Source of the DNA: Spirochaetota bacterium
Lineage (GTDB): Bacteria; Spirochaetota; UBA4802; UB4802
Assembly (NCBI GenBank): GCA_026414805.1
Contig: JAOAIH010000005.1
Coordinates: 1-64,000, forward strand
Reading direction: 5' to 3'
DNA length: 64,000 nucleotides
This document shows positions 18,646 to 27,968 of this stretch, piece by piece (the first letter of the stretch is position 1; the number at the start of each line of letters is the position of its first letter). The position numbers were made by a program, and so were the translations under genes. The notes under the pieces are model-generated. The model had not been told where the DNA came from. It worked only from the letters and a program-made list of their open reading frames with translations, and made no database searches.

Positions 18646-19780
18646 AATACCAATTTCTGAAAATGAAAAAGCTATTCTTATAGGCATACAACTTCCTCAT
18701 AATGATGAATTGGAAGTACTTCATTCAATAGATGAGCTATCGCAATTAGTAGTTACAGCTGGTGCTGTAGTAGTTACTAAACAAATAGTCAAACGTGCAT
18801 CTCTTGATCCTGCATATATTATTGGAAGCGGAAAACTTGATGAAATAAAAAAAATAATTACAGAACAATCAATAAAGTTAGTTGTATTTGATCTTAATAC
18901 TATTCGTCCTGTTCAAATCAGAAACCTTGAAAATTTGCTTGGGTGCCGAGTAATAGGCAGGACAGAAGTTATTCTAGATATCTTTGCTCGAAGGGCTAAA
19001 ACAGTTGAGTCCAAGATTCAGGTTGAGCTTGCTCAACTAAACTACATTCTACCAAGGCTCAAAGGACTTGGAGGTGTACTATCAAGGTTGGGTGGTGGCA
19101 TTGGGACAAGAGGCCCGGGGGAGAAGATGCTAGAAACCGACAGAAGACATATTGTTAAAAGGATACAAACACTTAAAAAGAAACTATCGCACATATCACG
19201 ACATAGAAATGTGCAAAGACAGGAGCGTTTACAGAATGAGATTATTGGTGCGGTAGTGGGGTATACCAACGCAGGAAAATCTACATTGGTGAATGTGCTG
19301 GCAAAAGACGATTTGTTTGTGGAAGATAGATTATTTGCTACTTTGGATGCCTATACTAGAATTGTTTATTTAGATGAATCGCATAAGATATTGTTAACGG
19401 ATACAGTTGGTTTCATTAATAATCTCCCTTCACATCTGGTAGAATCATTTAAATCTACGCTAGAGGAAATAAAATATTCGGATTTTATTATACATGTTGT
19501 TGGTCTTGATTCAGATATAGATAAGGTGGTTAGAGTTGTAAATCATGAATTACAAGTACTGAATTCCAATAATAAACCTATTGTATTATATTTTAATAAA
19601 CTGGATATTGCAAAAGAAGAAACAATAAATTATGTAAAGTTGCAGTTTCCCGATGCTGTTGTTGGTTCAAGTTTAACAGGTGAAGGTATTCAATTGTTGA
19701 AAGAAAAAATAATCGAAATAATAGAGAAGATAGACAAAAAGAAACAAATATTCTTGGAATATTCTAAAGATGTAGTATAG
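18626..19780 (+). CDS. hflX: GTPase HflX
   Basis: HflX is a ribosome-associated GTPase that splits stalled or stress-arrested 70S ribosomes. The N-terminal HflX domain carries GSGKLDEI and the glycine-rich linker GGIGTRGPGE (about 160). The G domain shows G1 GYTNAGKST (about 212), G3 DTVGF (about 258) and G4 NKLD (about 328). Length 384 is slightly short of the E. coli protein but complete at both ends for the conserved core. It overlaps the DUF192 gene by 20 bases. Confidence 0.95.
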   Translation: MDASVNRIPISENEKAILIGIQLPHNDELEVLHSIDELSQLVVTAGAVVVTKQIVKRASLDPAYIIGSGKLDEIKKIITEQSIKLVVFDLNTIRPVQIRNLENLLGCRVIGRTEVILDIFARRAKTVESKIQVELAQLNYILPRLKGLGGVLSRLGGGIGTRGPGEKMLETDRRHIVKRIQTLKKKLSHISRHRNVQRQERLQNEIIGAVVGYTNAGKSTLVNVLAKDDLFVEDRLFATLDAYTRIVYLDESHKILLTDTVGFINNLPSHLVESFKSTLEEIKYSDFIIHVVGLDSDIDKVVRVVNHELQVLNSNNKPIVLYFNKLDIAKEETINYVKLQFPDAVVGSSLTGEGIQLLKEKIIEIIEKIDKKKQIFLEYSKDVV

Positions 19781-19930
19781 CCTGGGTTAATATTTGCCAG
19801 TTGTCAGTTTTTGCTTACTTCTTTATATGAGCAATTATTAACAAATTGATTAATTCTGTATCCTTCAGATGTCGATTAATATAATACATTAGGAATAGAA
19901 CATTACTATTGATTCAGGGTTAAAATTACG

Positions 19931-21070
19931 ATGTATGATTTTAAACGGTATACCTTCCCCGACGAAAGGAAAAAGAATTCCTATATTTATGGTTTTTTTT
20001 CAATATTATTTATACTGGTGATAGTTATATTCACTCTCATTGCTGACAAGCCACAAAGTAATGTTAAAAAAATTGCTTCATCTAATCTTGCATCAGTAGA
20101 AAATAAGTTGATAGTTGACGGCCTTAAAATGGAAGATGATGTCCCACCAGCTGAATCCGAGGGCGAAATTATTTTTGATGATAGTTTTGATGATGATATT
20201 GATATTACAAACATAGTTCCTGTTGAAACTCAAAAAAGTAAAAAAAAAGTAATCAATTTTAATATAGAAGAATTAAGAAAGAAAGATAAACGCTGGCATG
20301 TATCTAAATATACAATACAGAAAAACGACAATGTATGGAAAATTGCAAAAAGATACAATACAAGTTATAAATTAATCTTGCTTGCTAACAACATAAACAA
20401 TCCCGAACTCTTACAACCAGGCAAAATGATTCTTGTTCCAAATAAAAACGGCGTATTTCATAGAATAAATAAAGGTCAATCATTGATTTCAATTGCACGT
20501 CATTATAATGTGCCGTTACGAGATATAATAGCTAGTAATCAATTAAAGGATTCAGATCAGGTGATTCATGGACAAACAATCTTTGTTCCAGATGCACGAT
20601 CTACATATAATGATAAAAAAAATGAACAGAGTATTGTAAAAAAAGAGATAGTAAAAGTAAACAATCGAAATAAAATGAATATCACTTTGCTATGGCCAGT
20701 GGTAGGAAAACTTACATCTAGTTTTGGAAGCAGAAGGAATCCACTTGGGAAAGGTAAACAATTTCACTGTGGGCTTGATATTAGCTGTGATATAGACACA
20801 CCTGTAAAAGCAGCATTGGATGGTACAGTTATTTATTCAGGTTGGAAAGATGGATATGGAAATGTTGTTGTTTTGCGACATGATAACGGGTATATTTCAG
20901 TATATGGACATAATAGCAAAAACATGGTTCAGGAAGGGGAAAGCGTGAAAAAGGGACAGGTTATTGCCAAAAGTGGTATGACGGGTTCGGTAACAGGTGC
21001 TCATTTGCACTTTGAATTTAGAAAGTATATGACCCCACTTAATCCAATTAAGTTTTTGAAGGAAAAGTAA
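19931..21070 (+). CDS. LysM-LysM-M23 cell wall endopeptidase
   Basis: A single membrane anchor (about 20-40) leads into an acidic linker. Two LysM peptidoglycan-binding domains follow (about 120-172, YTIQKNDNVWKIAKRYN; and about 175-222, INKGQSLISIARHYN). The C-terminal M23 domain has zinc ligands HCGLD (about 282) and the HxH of GAHLHFEF (about 358). This is the NlpD/DipM-like layout, often linked to cell separation. It shares a base with the start of the next gene (TAATG), which suggests coupling. There is no clear Shine-Dalgarno. Confidence 0.9.
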   Translation: MYDFKRYTFPDERKKNSYIYGFFSILFILVIVIFTLIADKPQSNVKKIASSNLASVENKLIVDGLKMEDDVPPAESEGEIIFDDSFDDDIDITNIVPVETQKSKKKVINFNIEELRKKDKRWHVSKYTIQKNDNVWKIAKRYNTSYKLILLANNINNPELLQPGKMILVPNKNGVFHRINKGQSLISIARHYNVPLRDIIASNQLKDSDQVIHGQTIFVPDARSTYNDKKNEQSIVKKEIVKVNNRNKMNITLLWPVVGKLTSSFGSRRNPLGKGKQFHCGLDISCDIDTPVKAALDGTVIYSGWKDGYGNVVVLRHDNGYISVYGHNSKNMVQEGESVKKGQVIAKSGMTGSVTGAHLHFEFRKYMTPLNPIKFLKEK

Positions 21071-22146
21071 TGGGCATATCTATCAAAAAAACTTTTGAAA
21101 TTTTGAATTATTCAATATTAACTGTATTACTATTGGTAAGTTCTATTTTTGCAACAGGACAAATGAAATATGATAATCCTTCACAAATTATTCCTATATT
21201 TTATACTCAAAATGATTATGTTTCATGGAAAGCGATAGTTAAAGGGAGAATTATAAGCATTGGTGAAAGGGAAGATACAGCAAAGCAGGAATTAACACGC
21301 ACTCTTCAGCCAAAAACAAAGATAACAGTACGTCTCTATAACACAGAAGGTATCCATAAAGGCACAACTTTATATGTTATTAATTCCAGTAATTTAATTG
21401 TATCCCGTTTTACAGTTGAAAACATTTTCAGATCCCAGTCATTTGGCGATATGTTGGTTGGATATGGATTTTTTAGATTATCAACAATAGGAGATAGAGT
21501 GGTACAACGCTTTGAAGGCGCCTATCCTGAATTTGCAAAAATACATAAAGCAAGAGGTGATTATTATAAAAATACTGGAGAATTTGGCAATGCTATAAAA
21601 GAATACAATCAGGCAATAATTCTTGATGCTCACTATCCGGAAGCACATATTGAATTAGGCAAAATATATTTCAATGATAATGTTTTACAATTTGCTTTTA
21701 ACGAATTTGAGCATGCATATAAAAATAAAGAAAGAATAATTGATAAACAGGATCATTTTGAATTGCTTTTGTATATGACTAAAACGCGTTATATTGAAGC
21801 ATACGAAACAAATATACCATTAAAGCTTAAAGAGCAATATATTAATGATGGAATCAAATATGCCAAAGAAGCGTTAGAAATAATACCAGATTCTGTGGAA
21901 ATATTGTATATGTTAGGAATAATGTATTACAAAAAAGTTGATCCTGATGATGTGGCTGCTAAAAAGACTTTTGAAAAGGTAATTGAATTGGATCCAACAC
22001 ACATTGGTGCATATATTGCTTTGTCTGAATTGTACTTAAAACATAAAAATCATAGTAAAGCTAATTATTACTCACAAAAAGCCCTTACTATAGATCCGGC
22101 AAACGAACGAGCTCGTTTCTTATACAGAATGACAAAAGGAAAATAG
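21070..22146 (+). CDS. Exported TPR-repeat protein
   Basis: The 358-residue protein has an N-terminal hydrophobic segment (about 12-30), a beta-rich domain (about 50-140) resembling nothing I can name, and TPR-type repeats from about 158. Typical units are GDYYKNTGEFGNAIKEYNQAI, shown in part as GEFGNAIKEYNQAI, then a second at about 195, and two more around 285-350 (AAKKTFEKVIELDP and KANYYSQKALTIDP). TPRs mediate protein contacts, so this is probably a periplasmic partner of the M23 enzyme encoded immediately before it; that link is inference from the 1-base overlap. Confidence 0.7.
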   Translation: MGISIKKTFEILNYSILTVLLLVSSIFATGQMKYDNPSQIIPIFYTQNDYVSWKAIVKGRIISIGEREDTAKQELTRTLQPKTKITVRLYNTEGIHKGTTLYVINSSNLIVSRFTVENIFRSQSFGDMLVGYGFFRLSTIGDRVVQRFEGAYPEFAKIHKARGDYYKNTGEFGNAIKEYNQAIILDAHYPEAHIELGKIYFNDNVLQFAFNEFEHAYKNKERIIDKQDHFELLLYMTKTRYIEAYETNIPLKLKEQYINDGIKYAKEALEIIPDSVEILYMLGIMYYKKVDPDDVAAKKTFEKVIELDPTHIGAYIALSELYLKHKNHSKANYYSQKALTIDPANERARFLYRMTKGK

Positions 22147-22278
22147 TTTAATAACATAAACGTTATCAATAAATCTATAAAAAGGTTAATAAATCTTTTA
22201 AATATACTTGACTATAATAATTGATGCTGAATATGCTGATTAGCCCATACTATTTTATTATGTATCAGGATAGCATAT

Positions 22279-23064
22279 ATGATTGAATTGCTTCAAAATG
22301 AAATTGTACATTCACTGTTACCGTTGATAGTAATAAATTGCCTGGCATTAATTAGTTTTTTTATTTTTTTATTTATTTACCCTAAAAGGCCTAAAGATCC
22401 AGAAATTATTGCAAGGATGCATGAAACCTTTATTGGTTTGATATTCAGAGAATTTTGGTACTGGGTAAATAAGCCTTTCATTAATGTGTTTATTTATTTA
22501 CAAATAAAACCAAATACTATTACTTCGCTTTCACTGGTTCTTGCATTTATAAGTGCATACTTTTACTATATTGGCAATTTTGGTTTAGCAGGTTGGATAC
22601 TAATTGTTAGCGCTACATTAGATATAATTGATGGGAAGGTAGCACGTACCACTAATATGGTAACAAAATCAGGAGCATACTGGGATTCATGTGTCGATAG
22701 ATATAGTGAAGGGGTGGTATTTTTAGGAATAGCTATGTATTATCAAAACAACTTCATTGCATTGCTTGCTACCATAGTTGCCTTAATTGGTTCTGAGCTT
22801 GTAAGTTATACAAAAGCCCGTGGCGAAGCAATAGGTGTCACAACAAAACGTGGAGTGATGCAGAGAGCTGAACGCTTAGCTATTCTTTGTGTTGTTTCTG
22901 TATTGCATCCATTTTTCCAGGTAATTTTTAAAAATTCATCAACCAACCCTGAAATAGTTATGATTGGTGCTATGATTGTAATGGCAGTTTCCACAAATTT
23001 AACTGCAGCAACCAGAATGCGTATTATTTTCAGGGAGATACAGAAAACTGAGAGCAATGCATGA
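22279..23064 (+). CDS. CDP-alcohol phosphatidyltransferase family membrane enzyme
   Basis: This 261-residue integral membrane protein carries the full catalytic signature DGx2ARx8Gx3Dx3D as DGKVARTTNMVTKSGAYWDS followed by CVDR (about 118-141). Such enzymes make phospholipids from CDP-diacylglycerol and an alcohol, for example glycerol phosphate, serine or inositol. The long N-terminal part and an arginine-rich final segment do not tell me which acceptor is used. Its last 8 bases overlap mtaB. Confidence 0.85.
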   Translation: MIELLQNEIVHSLLPLIVINCLALISFFIFLFIYPKRPKDPEIIARMHETFIGLIFREFWYWVNKPFINVFIYLQIKPNTITSLSLVLAFISAYFYYIGNFGLAGWILIVSATLDIIDGKVARTTNMVTKSGAYWDSCVDRYSEGVVFLGIAMYYQNNFIALLATIVALIGSELVSYTKARGEAIGVTTKRGVMQRAERLAILCVVSVLHPFFQVIFKNSSTNPEIVMIGAMIVMAVSTNLTAATRMRIIFREIQKTESNA

Positions 23065-24325
23065 AAAAACTTTTTCAATTAAAACATTAGGTTGTAAATG
23101 CAATCAGTATGAATCTGCACAAATAGCTTCACAGTTTGTATCATCTGGATATAAGCCAGTTCCTTTTGGCTCACCTGCCGATGTTGTTATAATTAACACC
23201 TGTACAGTAACCGATAAGAGCAACAAAAAATGCCGTAATTATATTCGTCAAGGAGCTAAATTTTCAAAAACGGGTAAAGTCATTGTGACCGGTTGCATGG
23301 TGGAAACTCACAAAGATGAACTTGATGCTATGAATGAAGTGCTTGCCACTTTTACTAATTCTCAAAAGGAACATCTGGTTGTAGAATATGGTGCTTTTGC
23401 TCATAATATTGATAACTCGACCTTAGATGCAATTTACACTACCTATGCACTACCATACATGCGTACTCGTGGTTACATAAAAATTCAGGATGGATGTGAT
23501 GGTGAGTGTTCATACTGTATAGTACCAAAAGTGAGAGGAATTCCTGTATCACGAAGGCTTAATGATATTGTTGAACATGCAAAATATTTGATTGCCCATA
23601 AATGCCCTGAGATTGTATTAACAGGAATTACAATTGGTAAATATCATTTCGAGAATGATAATTTAGCTACGCTTATAAAAAAATTGATTAATCTTGAAGG
23701 TGATTTCAGGATACGTGTTACTTCTGTTGAACCCACTCATGTTAATAAAGAACTTATAGATGTGTTGAAGCATGTTAAAGTATGTAAACACATTCATCTC
23801 CCACTGCAATCAGGTTCGGATAAAATACTCTCTGATATGCATAGGCCGTATACAGTGGATTTTTATAGACAATTAGTGAAGGAAATTAGATTGGCAATAC
23901 CTGAAATTGCCATTGGTACAGATATTATTGTAGGATATCCAACAGAAAGTGATGATGATTTCGAATCCACAGTACAATTGGTTAAAGAATTGTCGTTTGC
24001 GTATGTACATCAGTTTAGCTACTCACCACGAGAGGGAACTATATCTAGTAACTATCGCCCATTACCATATGATACAGTAAGCAAACGTGCCCATATATTA
24101 CGCCAGGTAGCTCATTTACAATCAGTTGCGTATAAAAGAAAATTTTTACATGCATGTAGGCCTGCTGTTATAGAAAAAGATACAGATGGTATAACGGCAC
24201 TCACTGATAATTATCTCAAAGTTATTCTTGATAATAATCATTTTAACTTAAGCAAAGTAGGTACATTGCAATCAGTACATATATATGCCATTGAAGATAT
24301 GCTGCTTTTTGGAGAAATAGTGTAA
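23057..24325 (+). CDS. mtaB: tRNA threonylcarbamoyladenosine methylthiotransferase MtaB
   Basis: MtaB adds a methylthio group to t6A37 in tRNAs reading ANN codons. The 422-residue protein has the UPF0004 domain with three Cys (LGCKCNQYES near 11, NTCTVT near 50 and GCMVE near 80). The radical-SAM motif CDGECSYC is near 145 and a C-terminal TRAM-like segment is present. The KCNQ after the first Cys and overall length favour MtaB over MiaB or RimO. It begins in the stop region of the preceding gene. Confidence 0.88.
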   Translation: MHEKTFSIKTLGCKCNQYESAQIASQFVSSGYKPVPFGSPADVVIINTCTVTDKSNKKCRNYIRQGAKFSKTGKVIVTGCMVETHKDELDAMNEVLATFTNSQKEHLVVEYGAFAHNIDNSTLDAIYTTYALPYMRTRGYIKIQDGCDGECSYCIVPKVRGIPVSRRLNDIVEHAKYLIAHKCPEIVLTGITIGKYHFENDNLATLIKKLINLEGDFRIRVTSVEPTHVNKELIDVLKHVKVCKHIHLPLQSGSDKILSDMHRPYTVDFYRQLVKEIRLAIPEIAIGTDIIVGYPTESDDDFESTVQLVKELSFAYVHQFSYSPREGTISSNYRPLPYDTVSKRAHILRQVAHLQSVAYKRKFLHACRPAVIEKDTDGITALTDNYLKVILDNNHFNLSKVGTLQSVHIYAIEDMLLFGEIV

Positions 24326-24349
24326 TAAAAGTGATGAGCTATGCTTTTT

Positions 24350-25291
24350 TTAGGGTGGGCATTTAGCACAGATTGATTGGAATAATGCAGTTGATAAGTA
24401 CCTATCACCTCTATCAGGTAGGATAGTTACAATTCTACCATGTTTAATACGCTTGGCTACTTCTATACTCCCTGCAACCGCAGCGCCACTTGACATTCCA
24501 CAAAAAAGACCTTCCTGCAAGGCCAATTTACGGGTATATTCAAATGCTGTTTCGTCATCAACTGTTATAATGTCATCAAGAATGTCGGGGTTGTAAATTG
24601 AAGGAACAATTGCTTCTTTCATATTTTTTAAACCCTGTATTGAATGACCAATTACAGGTTCTACCGCAAAAATTTTTATTGATGGATTATATTCTTTAAG
24701 GCGTTTGGTTACTCCCATTATAGTTCCGGTTGTACCTATTCCTGCAACAAAAGCGTCAATTTGGCCACCTGTTTGCGCTAGTATTTCAGCGCCTGTTGTT
24801 TCATAATGAGCAAGGACATTTGCAGGATTTGAAAACTGATCGGGCATAAAATATATTTCAGGGTTTTCCTGATACATTTTACGGGCCTGAATAATAGCAC
24901 CATCAGTGCCCAAACATCCTTCGGTTAAAACTAATTGAGCGCCAAATGCTATAAGCGTTTGCTGACGTTCAACACTTACACATTTTGGCATACATAATAT
25001 GACTTTATATCCTAATGCCGAACCAACCATAGCAAGGCCTATCCCTGTATTGCCACTGGTAGGTTCAAGAATAATTTTATCAGGAGTAAGTTCACCTGAT
25101 TCAATTGCCTTTTTTATCATATACCATGCGGTACGGTCTTTAATGGAACCACCAGGGTTAGCACCTTCAAATTTTGCTAATATTATGGTGTTATCAGGAG
25201 ATAATTTATGAAGCTTAATAAGTGGAGTATTCCCTATGGCATGAACTAGGGAATAGTCTGAAATATGTAATTTGTTATTAATTTTTTGCAT
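24350..25291 (-). CDS. cysK: Cysteine synthase (O-acetylserine sulfhydrylase)
   Basis: A PLP-dependent fold-type II enzyme making cysteine from O-acetylserine and sulfide. The PLP lysine lies in GGSIKDRTAW (about residue 50), the substrate loop is PTSGNTGIGLA (about 78), and the phosphate-binding GTTGT occurs near 187. Length 313 is typical of CysK/CysM. The C-terminus has an additional Cys pair (CAKC). It is the last of the minus-strand group hydA, small subunit, tRNA-Gly, cysK, but a 200-base AT-rich gap separates it from the tRNA. That gap holds a 15-bp direct repeat (25399-25413 and 25417-25431) and no other feature I can support. Confidence 0.92.
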   Translation of the reverse strand: MQKINNKLHISDYSLVHAIGNTPLIKLHKLSPDNTIILAKFEGANPGGSIKDRTAWYMIKKAIESGELTPDKIILEPTSGNTGIGLAMVGSALGYKVILCMPKCVSVERQQTLIAFGAQLVLTEGCLGTDGAIIQARKMYQENPEIYFMPDQFSNPANVLAHYETTGAEILAQTGGQIDAFVAGIGTTGTIMGVTKRLKEYNPSIKIFAVEPVIGHSIQGLKNMKEAIVPSIYNPDILDDIITVDDETAFEYTRKLALQEGLFCGMSSGAAVAGSIEVAKRIKHGRIVTILPDRGDRYLSTALFQSICAKCPP

Positions 25292-25491
25292 AAAGATAAT
25301 AAAATTTAAAATTATTTATACAAATAATATACTAAATGTCAATAGTATTATATCACGGTGGATGTAAAGCTAAATAATTTTTTATTTATTATTAAATATT
25401 TGAAAGATATTTAAATTTTGAAAGATATTTAGATATTTAAAAAGATGAAATAAATTTTTCAAATTTTAAGTATGTACTTTCAAGCTGTATG

Positions 25492-25563
25492 AGCGGGCGA
25501 TGGGACTCGAACCCACGACGTTCAGCTTGGGAAGCTGACATTCTACCACTGAATTACACCCGC
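25492..25563 (-). tRNA. tRNA-Gly (anticodon CCC)
   Basis: On the minus strand the acceptor stem GCGGGTG pairs with CGCCCGC, followed by a U discriminator, which is usual for bacterial tRNA-Gly. The anticodon stem TCAGC/GCTGA holds the loop TTCCCAA, giving anticodon CCC (reads GGG). The T-arm GTGGGTTCGAGTCCCAT is canonical. CCA is not encoded: the bases after the discriminator are CAT. Confidence 0.93.
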
Positions 25564-25655
25564 TTTATTCAAATTTTATACACCGTTTACTCTATATGTA
25601 GCAGTATAGCTTTTTTTTCAAGAATTTTTTGAAAATTAATATTTATATTGATAGT

Positions 25656-25967
25656 TCATATTAAAATTCTTTTTTCTTTTAAAGCTTTATACCCTGAAGA
25701 CCTGTCTATGTAATGTGTATGAAGTAATTTATGAGCCAGATGCGAATGGGGATGTTCAAGGTATTCTTTATAAAGTGTTTTTATTAATGGATTATCCTGT
25801 GATTTTCTTATTTGCATAGATTTATCATATTCATACACTCCCTTTGTTCTTTTACTTTTTAAAGTGTAATGTGTAGAAGCAAAAACTTTTGAAACAAAAT
25901 TGAAGCTACTAAAGAAAATAACACTTATGATTGATAAATTTATAAAGGATTTTCTTGTATGTTTCAT
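25656..25967 (-). CDS. Exported iron-hydrogenase small subunit
   Basis: The C-terminal half of this 103-residue protein (IRKSQDNPLIKTLYKEYL, then LLHTHYI) is the iron-hydrogenase small-subunit domain. It closely matches the last 40 residues of the cytoplasmic HydA encoded at 29519. Here it is a separate polypeptide, as in periplasmic Desulfovibrio HydAB. An N-terminal signal is present: HTRKSF, a hydrophobic core, and probable cleavage after VFA. The TRKxF pattern resembles the Tat motif (S/T)RRxFLK with the second Arg replaced by Lys. ATG 25967 is preferred over a GTG at 25976 because GAGGTGG precedes it by 5 bases. It follows its large-subunit gene by 47 bases. Confidence 0.8.
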   Translation of the reverse strand: MKHTRKSFINLSIISVIFFSSFNFVSKVFASTHYTLKSKRTKGVYEYDKSMQIRKSQDNPLIKTLYKEYLEHPHSHLAHKLLHTHYIDRSSGYKALKEKRILI

Positions 25968-26014
25968 AATAGCCACCTCATTGTTTTTGAATTTTAGTAA
26001 ATTTTTTTATTAAT

Positions 26015-27280
26015 CTATAAAATAAATACATTATCGGGATCAAGGGGTTGTCCACCACCATTTACACATCCACCCGGGCAAGTCATTACTTCAATAAAAT
26101 GATATTTTGATTTTCCGCTTTTAACCATTTCAATTACAGTTTTTGCATTTTTTAAACCTGAGATAACACATACATTAATCATGACACCTCCAATAGGTAT
26201 AGACGCTTCCCTCACTCCTTGATCGCCCCTAACAGATTCAAATTCAATTTTTGATAACTTTCTCCCCGAGACTGTCTCATAGGCATACCTTAAAGCCGCT
26301 TCCATAACACCACCGGAAACACCGAATATGGTAGCAGCCCCTGTAGAAATTCCAAGTAAAGGATCGGGGTTTTCTTTTGTCATCTTTTTGAGATCTATTT
26401 TATTTTTCTTTAACATATATGCCAGCTCCCTTGTATTTATTGTAGCATCAATATCTCTATATCCGCTTGAATTAAATTCTGGGCGTAAGCCTTCAAATTT
26501 TTTGGCGATGCACGGCATTATCGAAACCGTAAAGATATCTTTTGGATCCTTTTTTATCTTTTTTGCTCCATAAGTTTTAGCTAATGCTCCAAGCATTCCA
26601 ATAGGCGATTTGCAGGTAGACAAATGTGGTATTAATTCAGGGTGAAATGTTTCCACGTATTTTATCCATGCGGGGCAGCACGAAGTAAACTGTGGTAAGG
26701 GTTTATCTATTTTCTTTGTAATCCTTGAAATAAGTTCACTTCCCTCTTCAATTATAGTAAGGTCTGCTGCAAATTCATTATCCCATATTATATCAAAACC
26801 CAATTGTTTTAAAGCAGAGGTTAATTCATTCATTGCATTATAACCTGGTTCAAAACCAAATGGTTCACCAATAGCATACCTAACAGCAGGAGCAACCATA
26901 GCGATTACTGTTTTTCTTTTATCGCTCAATGCATTTTCAATGTTAGATATAAATGAAACCTGTTCTTCAATTGCTCCATATGGACAGTTTATAAGGCATT
27001 GACCACAGTTAACACAACCATCATAATGGTAAACAGTATGCTTTTTATCAATCTTTTTATCTTCACCATTAATAATTTCAGTTGGGCATACTTCTGTACA
27101 CGTATGACAAGCGTGGCATTTTGCTTGATTTACCTGAACATAAAAGATTTTGTTATACTCTTCAACTTGAGGAGAGTAATCTTTAATTGATATTCCTTCT
27201 GTTTTTGAATATTTATTGCATGATACCAGCAGTGGTGCAAGGATTGAACTTTTTAAAAAATCTTTCCTAGTAATATTCAT
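26015..27280 (-). CDS. [FeFe] hydrogenase large subunit with export-type N-terminus
   Basis: The 421-residue protein has an N-terminal TRKDFLK segment, a hydrophobic stretch and a lipobox LVSC (Cys21), so it may be a Tat-type lipoprotein. A two-[4Fe-4S] ferredoxin domain follows (Cys55/58/61/65 and 89/92/95/99). The H-cluster domain has L1 TSCCPAW (Cys201-202), L2 MPCIAKKFE (Cys257) and L3 EVMTCPGGCVNGGGQP (Cys401 and 405). All ligands are intact. The small subunit is a separate gene downstream. GGAGG 6 bases upstream supports the start. H2 oxidation or production outside the inner membrane is inferred. The second Arg of the Tat motif is Lys, which is unusual and leaves some doubt about export. 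Confidence 0.88.
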   Translation of the reverse strand: MNITRKDFLKSSILAPLLVSCNKYSKTEGISIKDYSPQVEEYNKIFYVQVNQAKCHACHTCTEVCPTEIINGEDKKIDKKHTVYHYDGCVNCGQCLINCPYGAIEEQVSFISNIENALSDKRKTVIAMVAPAVRYAIGEPFGFEPGYNAMNELTSALKQLGFDIIWDNEFAADLTIIEEGSELISRITKKIDKPLPQFTSCCPAWIKYVETFHPELIPHLSTCKSPIGMLGALAKTYGAKKIKKDPKDIFTVSIMPCIAKKFEGLRPEFNSSGYRDIDATINTRELAYMLKKNKIDLKKMTKENPDPLLGISTGAATIFGVSGGVMEAALRYAYETVSGRKLSKIEFESVRGDQGVREASIPIGGVMINVCVISGLKNAKTVIEMVKSGKSKYHFIEVMTCPGGCVNGGGQPLDPDNVFIL

Positions 27281-27337
27281 TGTATCCTCCTATGGTTGAT
27301 TACATATAAATACATAAATGAAAGAGAATTTCTTGCA

Positions 27338-27443
27338 ATTATTAAATAAGTAATACATTTGTCAATAAAATATTATTTATCATATAAAAATATATAAAAA
27401 ATAGCATTAATAATATTGACAAATAAATATAGCAGTATATTTT
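27338..27443. promoter_or_regulatory. Divergent promoter region between the two [FeFe] hydrogenase units
   Basis: ATTTGTCAATA (27357-27367) and TATTGACAAAT (27414-27424) form a perfect 11-bp inverted repeat that places a TTGACA -35 box facing each gene set. On the plus strand TTGACA 27416-27421 is followed after 16 bases by TATTTT (27438-27443). On the minus strand TTGACA 27365-27360 is followed after 16 bases by AATAAT (27343-27338). The symmetry may simply be two good -35 boxes, or may be a paired operator that regulates both enzymes together. Promoter calling is by eye. Confidence 0.5.
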
Positions 27444-27477
27444 GTGTATATATTTTTATAGGAGGTAATATTATTTT

Positions 27478-27930
27478 ATGATTGATTCAATTTTAAAAGA
27501 TTTTAATCCTCAAAATAAAGAATTAATACTAGTAGCATTGCAAACGCTTACCCAACATGGGCAACTTGATCAGGAAGCGTTTCAAAAAGTAGCAAATTAT
27601 TTTAATGTTTCTCCTGCTAAGGTATATGCAGTGGGTTCTTTTTATTCCTTTATTCCTTTAGAGCAAAAAGGTAAATATGTAATACGTATATGTAAAAGCA
27701 TTTCTTGCGATATGGAACATAAAGAAGAGGTTATTGCGGCAATAAAACAATTTCTAGGAATTGATGTTGGACAAACTACAAACGATAAAATGTTTTCGAT
27801 AACTGAAGTAAATTGTCTGGGCTGGTGTGATGAAGCCCCAGTGATGATAATTAATGATATACCATATACAAAACTTACTAAGGAAAAAGCTATAGCAATT
27901 CTTACAGAATTAAAAAATAAACAAATATAA
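27478..27930 (+). CDS. NuoE/HydC-like [2Fe-2S] subunit of NAD-linked [FeFe] hydrogenase
   Basis: This 150-residue thioredoxin-fold ferredoxin has the four cluster ligands of NuoE as C72-x4-C77 and C113-x3-C117 (the second is CLGWC). It is the small electron-transfer subunit of trimeric HydABC-type hydrogenases, passing electrons between the flavin subunit and HydA. It opens the operon HydC, receiver, HydB, HydA. GGAGG stands 12 bases before the ATG, a somewhat long spacing. The N-terminal helical region is shorter than in complex I NuoE. Confidence 0.88.
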   Translation: MIDSILKDFNPQNKELILVALQTLTQHGQLDQEAFQKVANYFNVSPAKVYAVGSFYSFIPLEQKGKYVIRICKSISCDMEHKEEVIAAIKQFLGIDVGQTTNDKMFSITEVNCLGWCDEAPVMIINDIPYTKLTKEKAIAILTELKNKQI

Positions 27931-27968
27931 TAAACGTAAATAAAATATAATTTTAGGAGCCATACTAT

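Noticed and set aside
25399-25431. 15-bp direct repeat near tRNA-Gly as an attachment site or CRISPR start
   Set aside because: Only two copies with a 3-base gap, no integrase, no cas genes, no match to the tRNA 3-prime end; looks like local slippage in AT-rich DNA.
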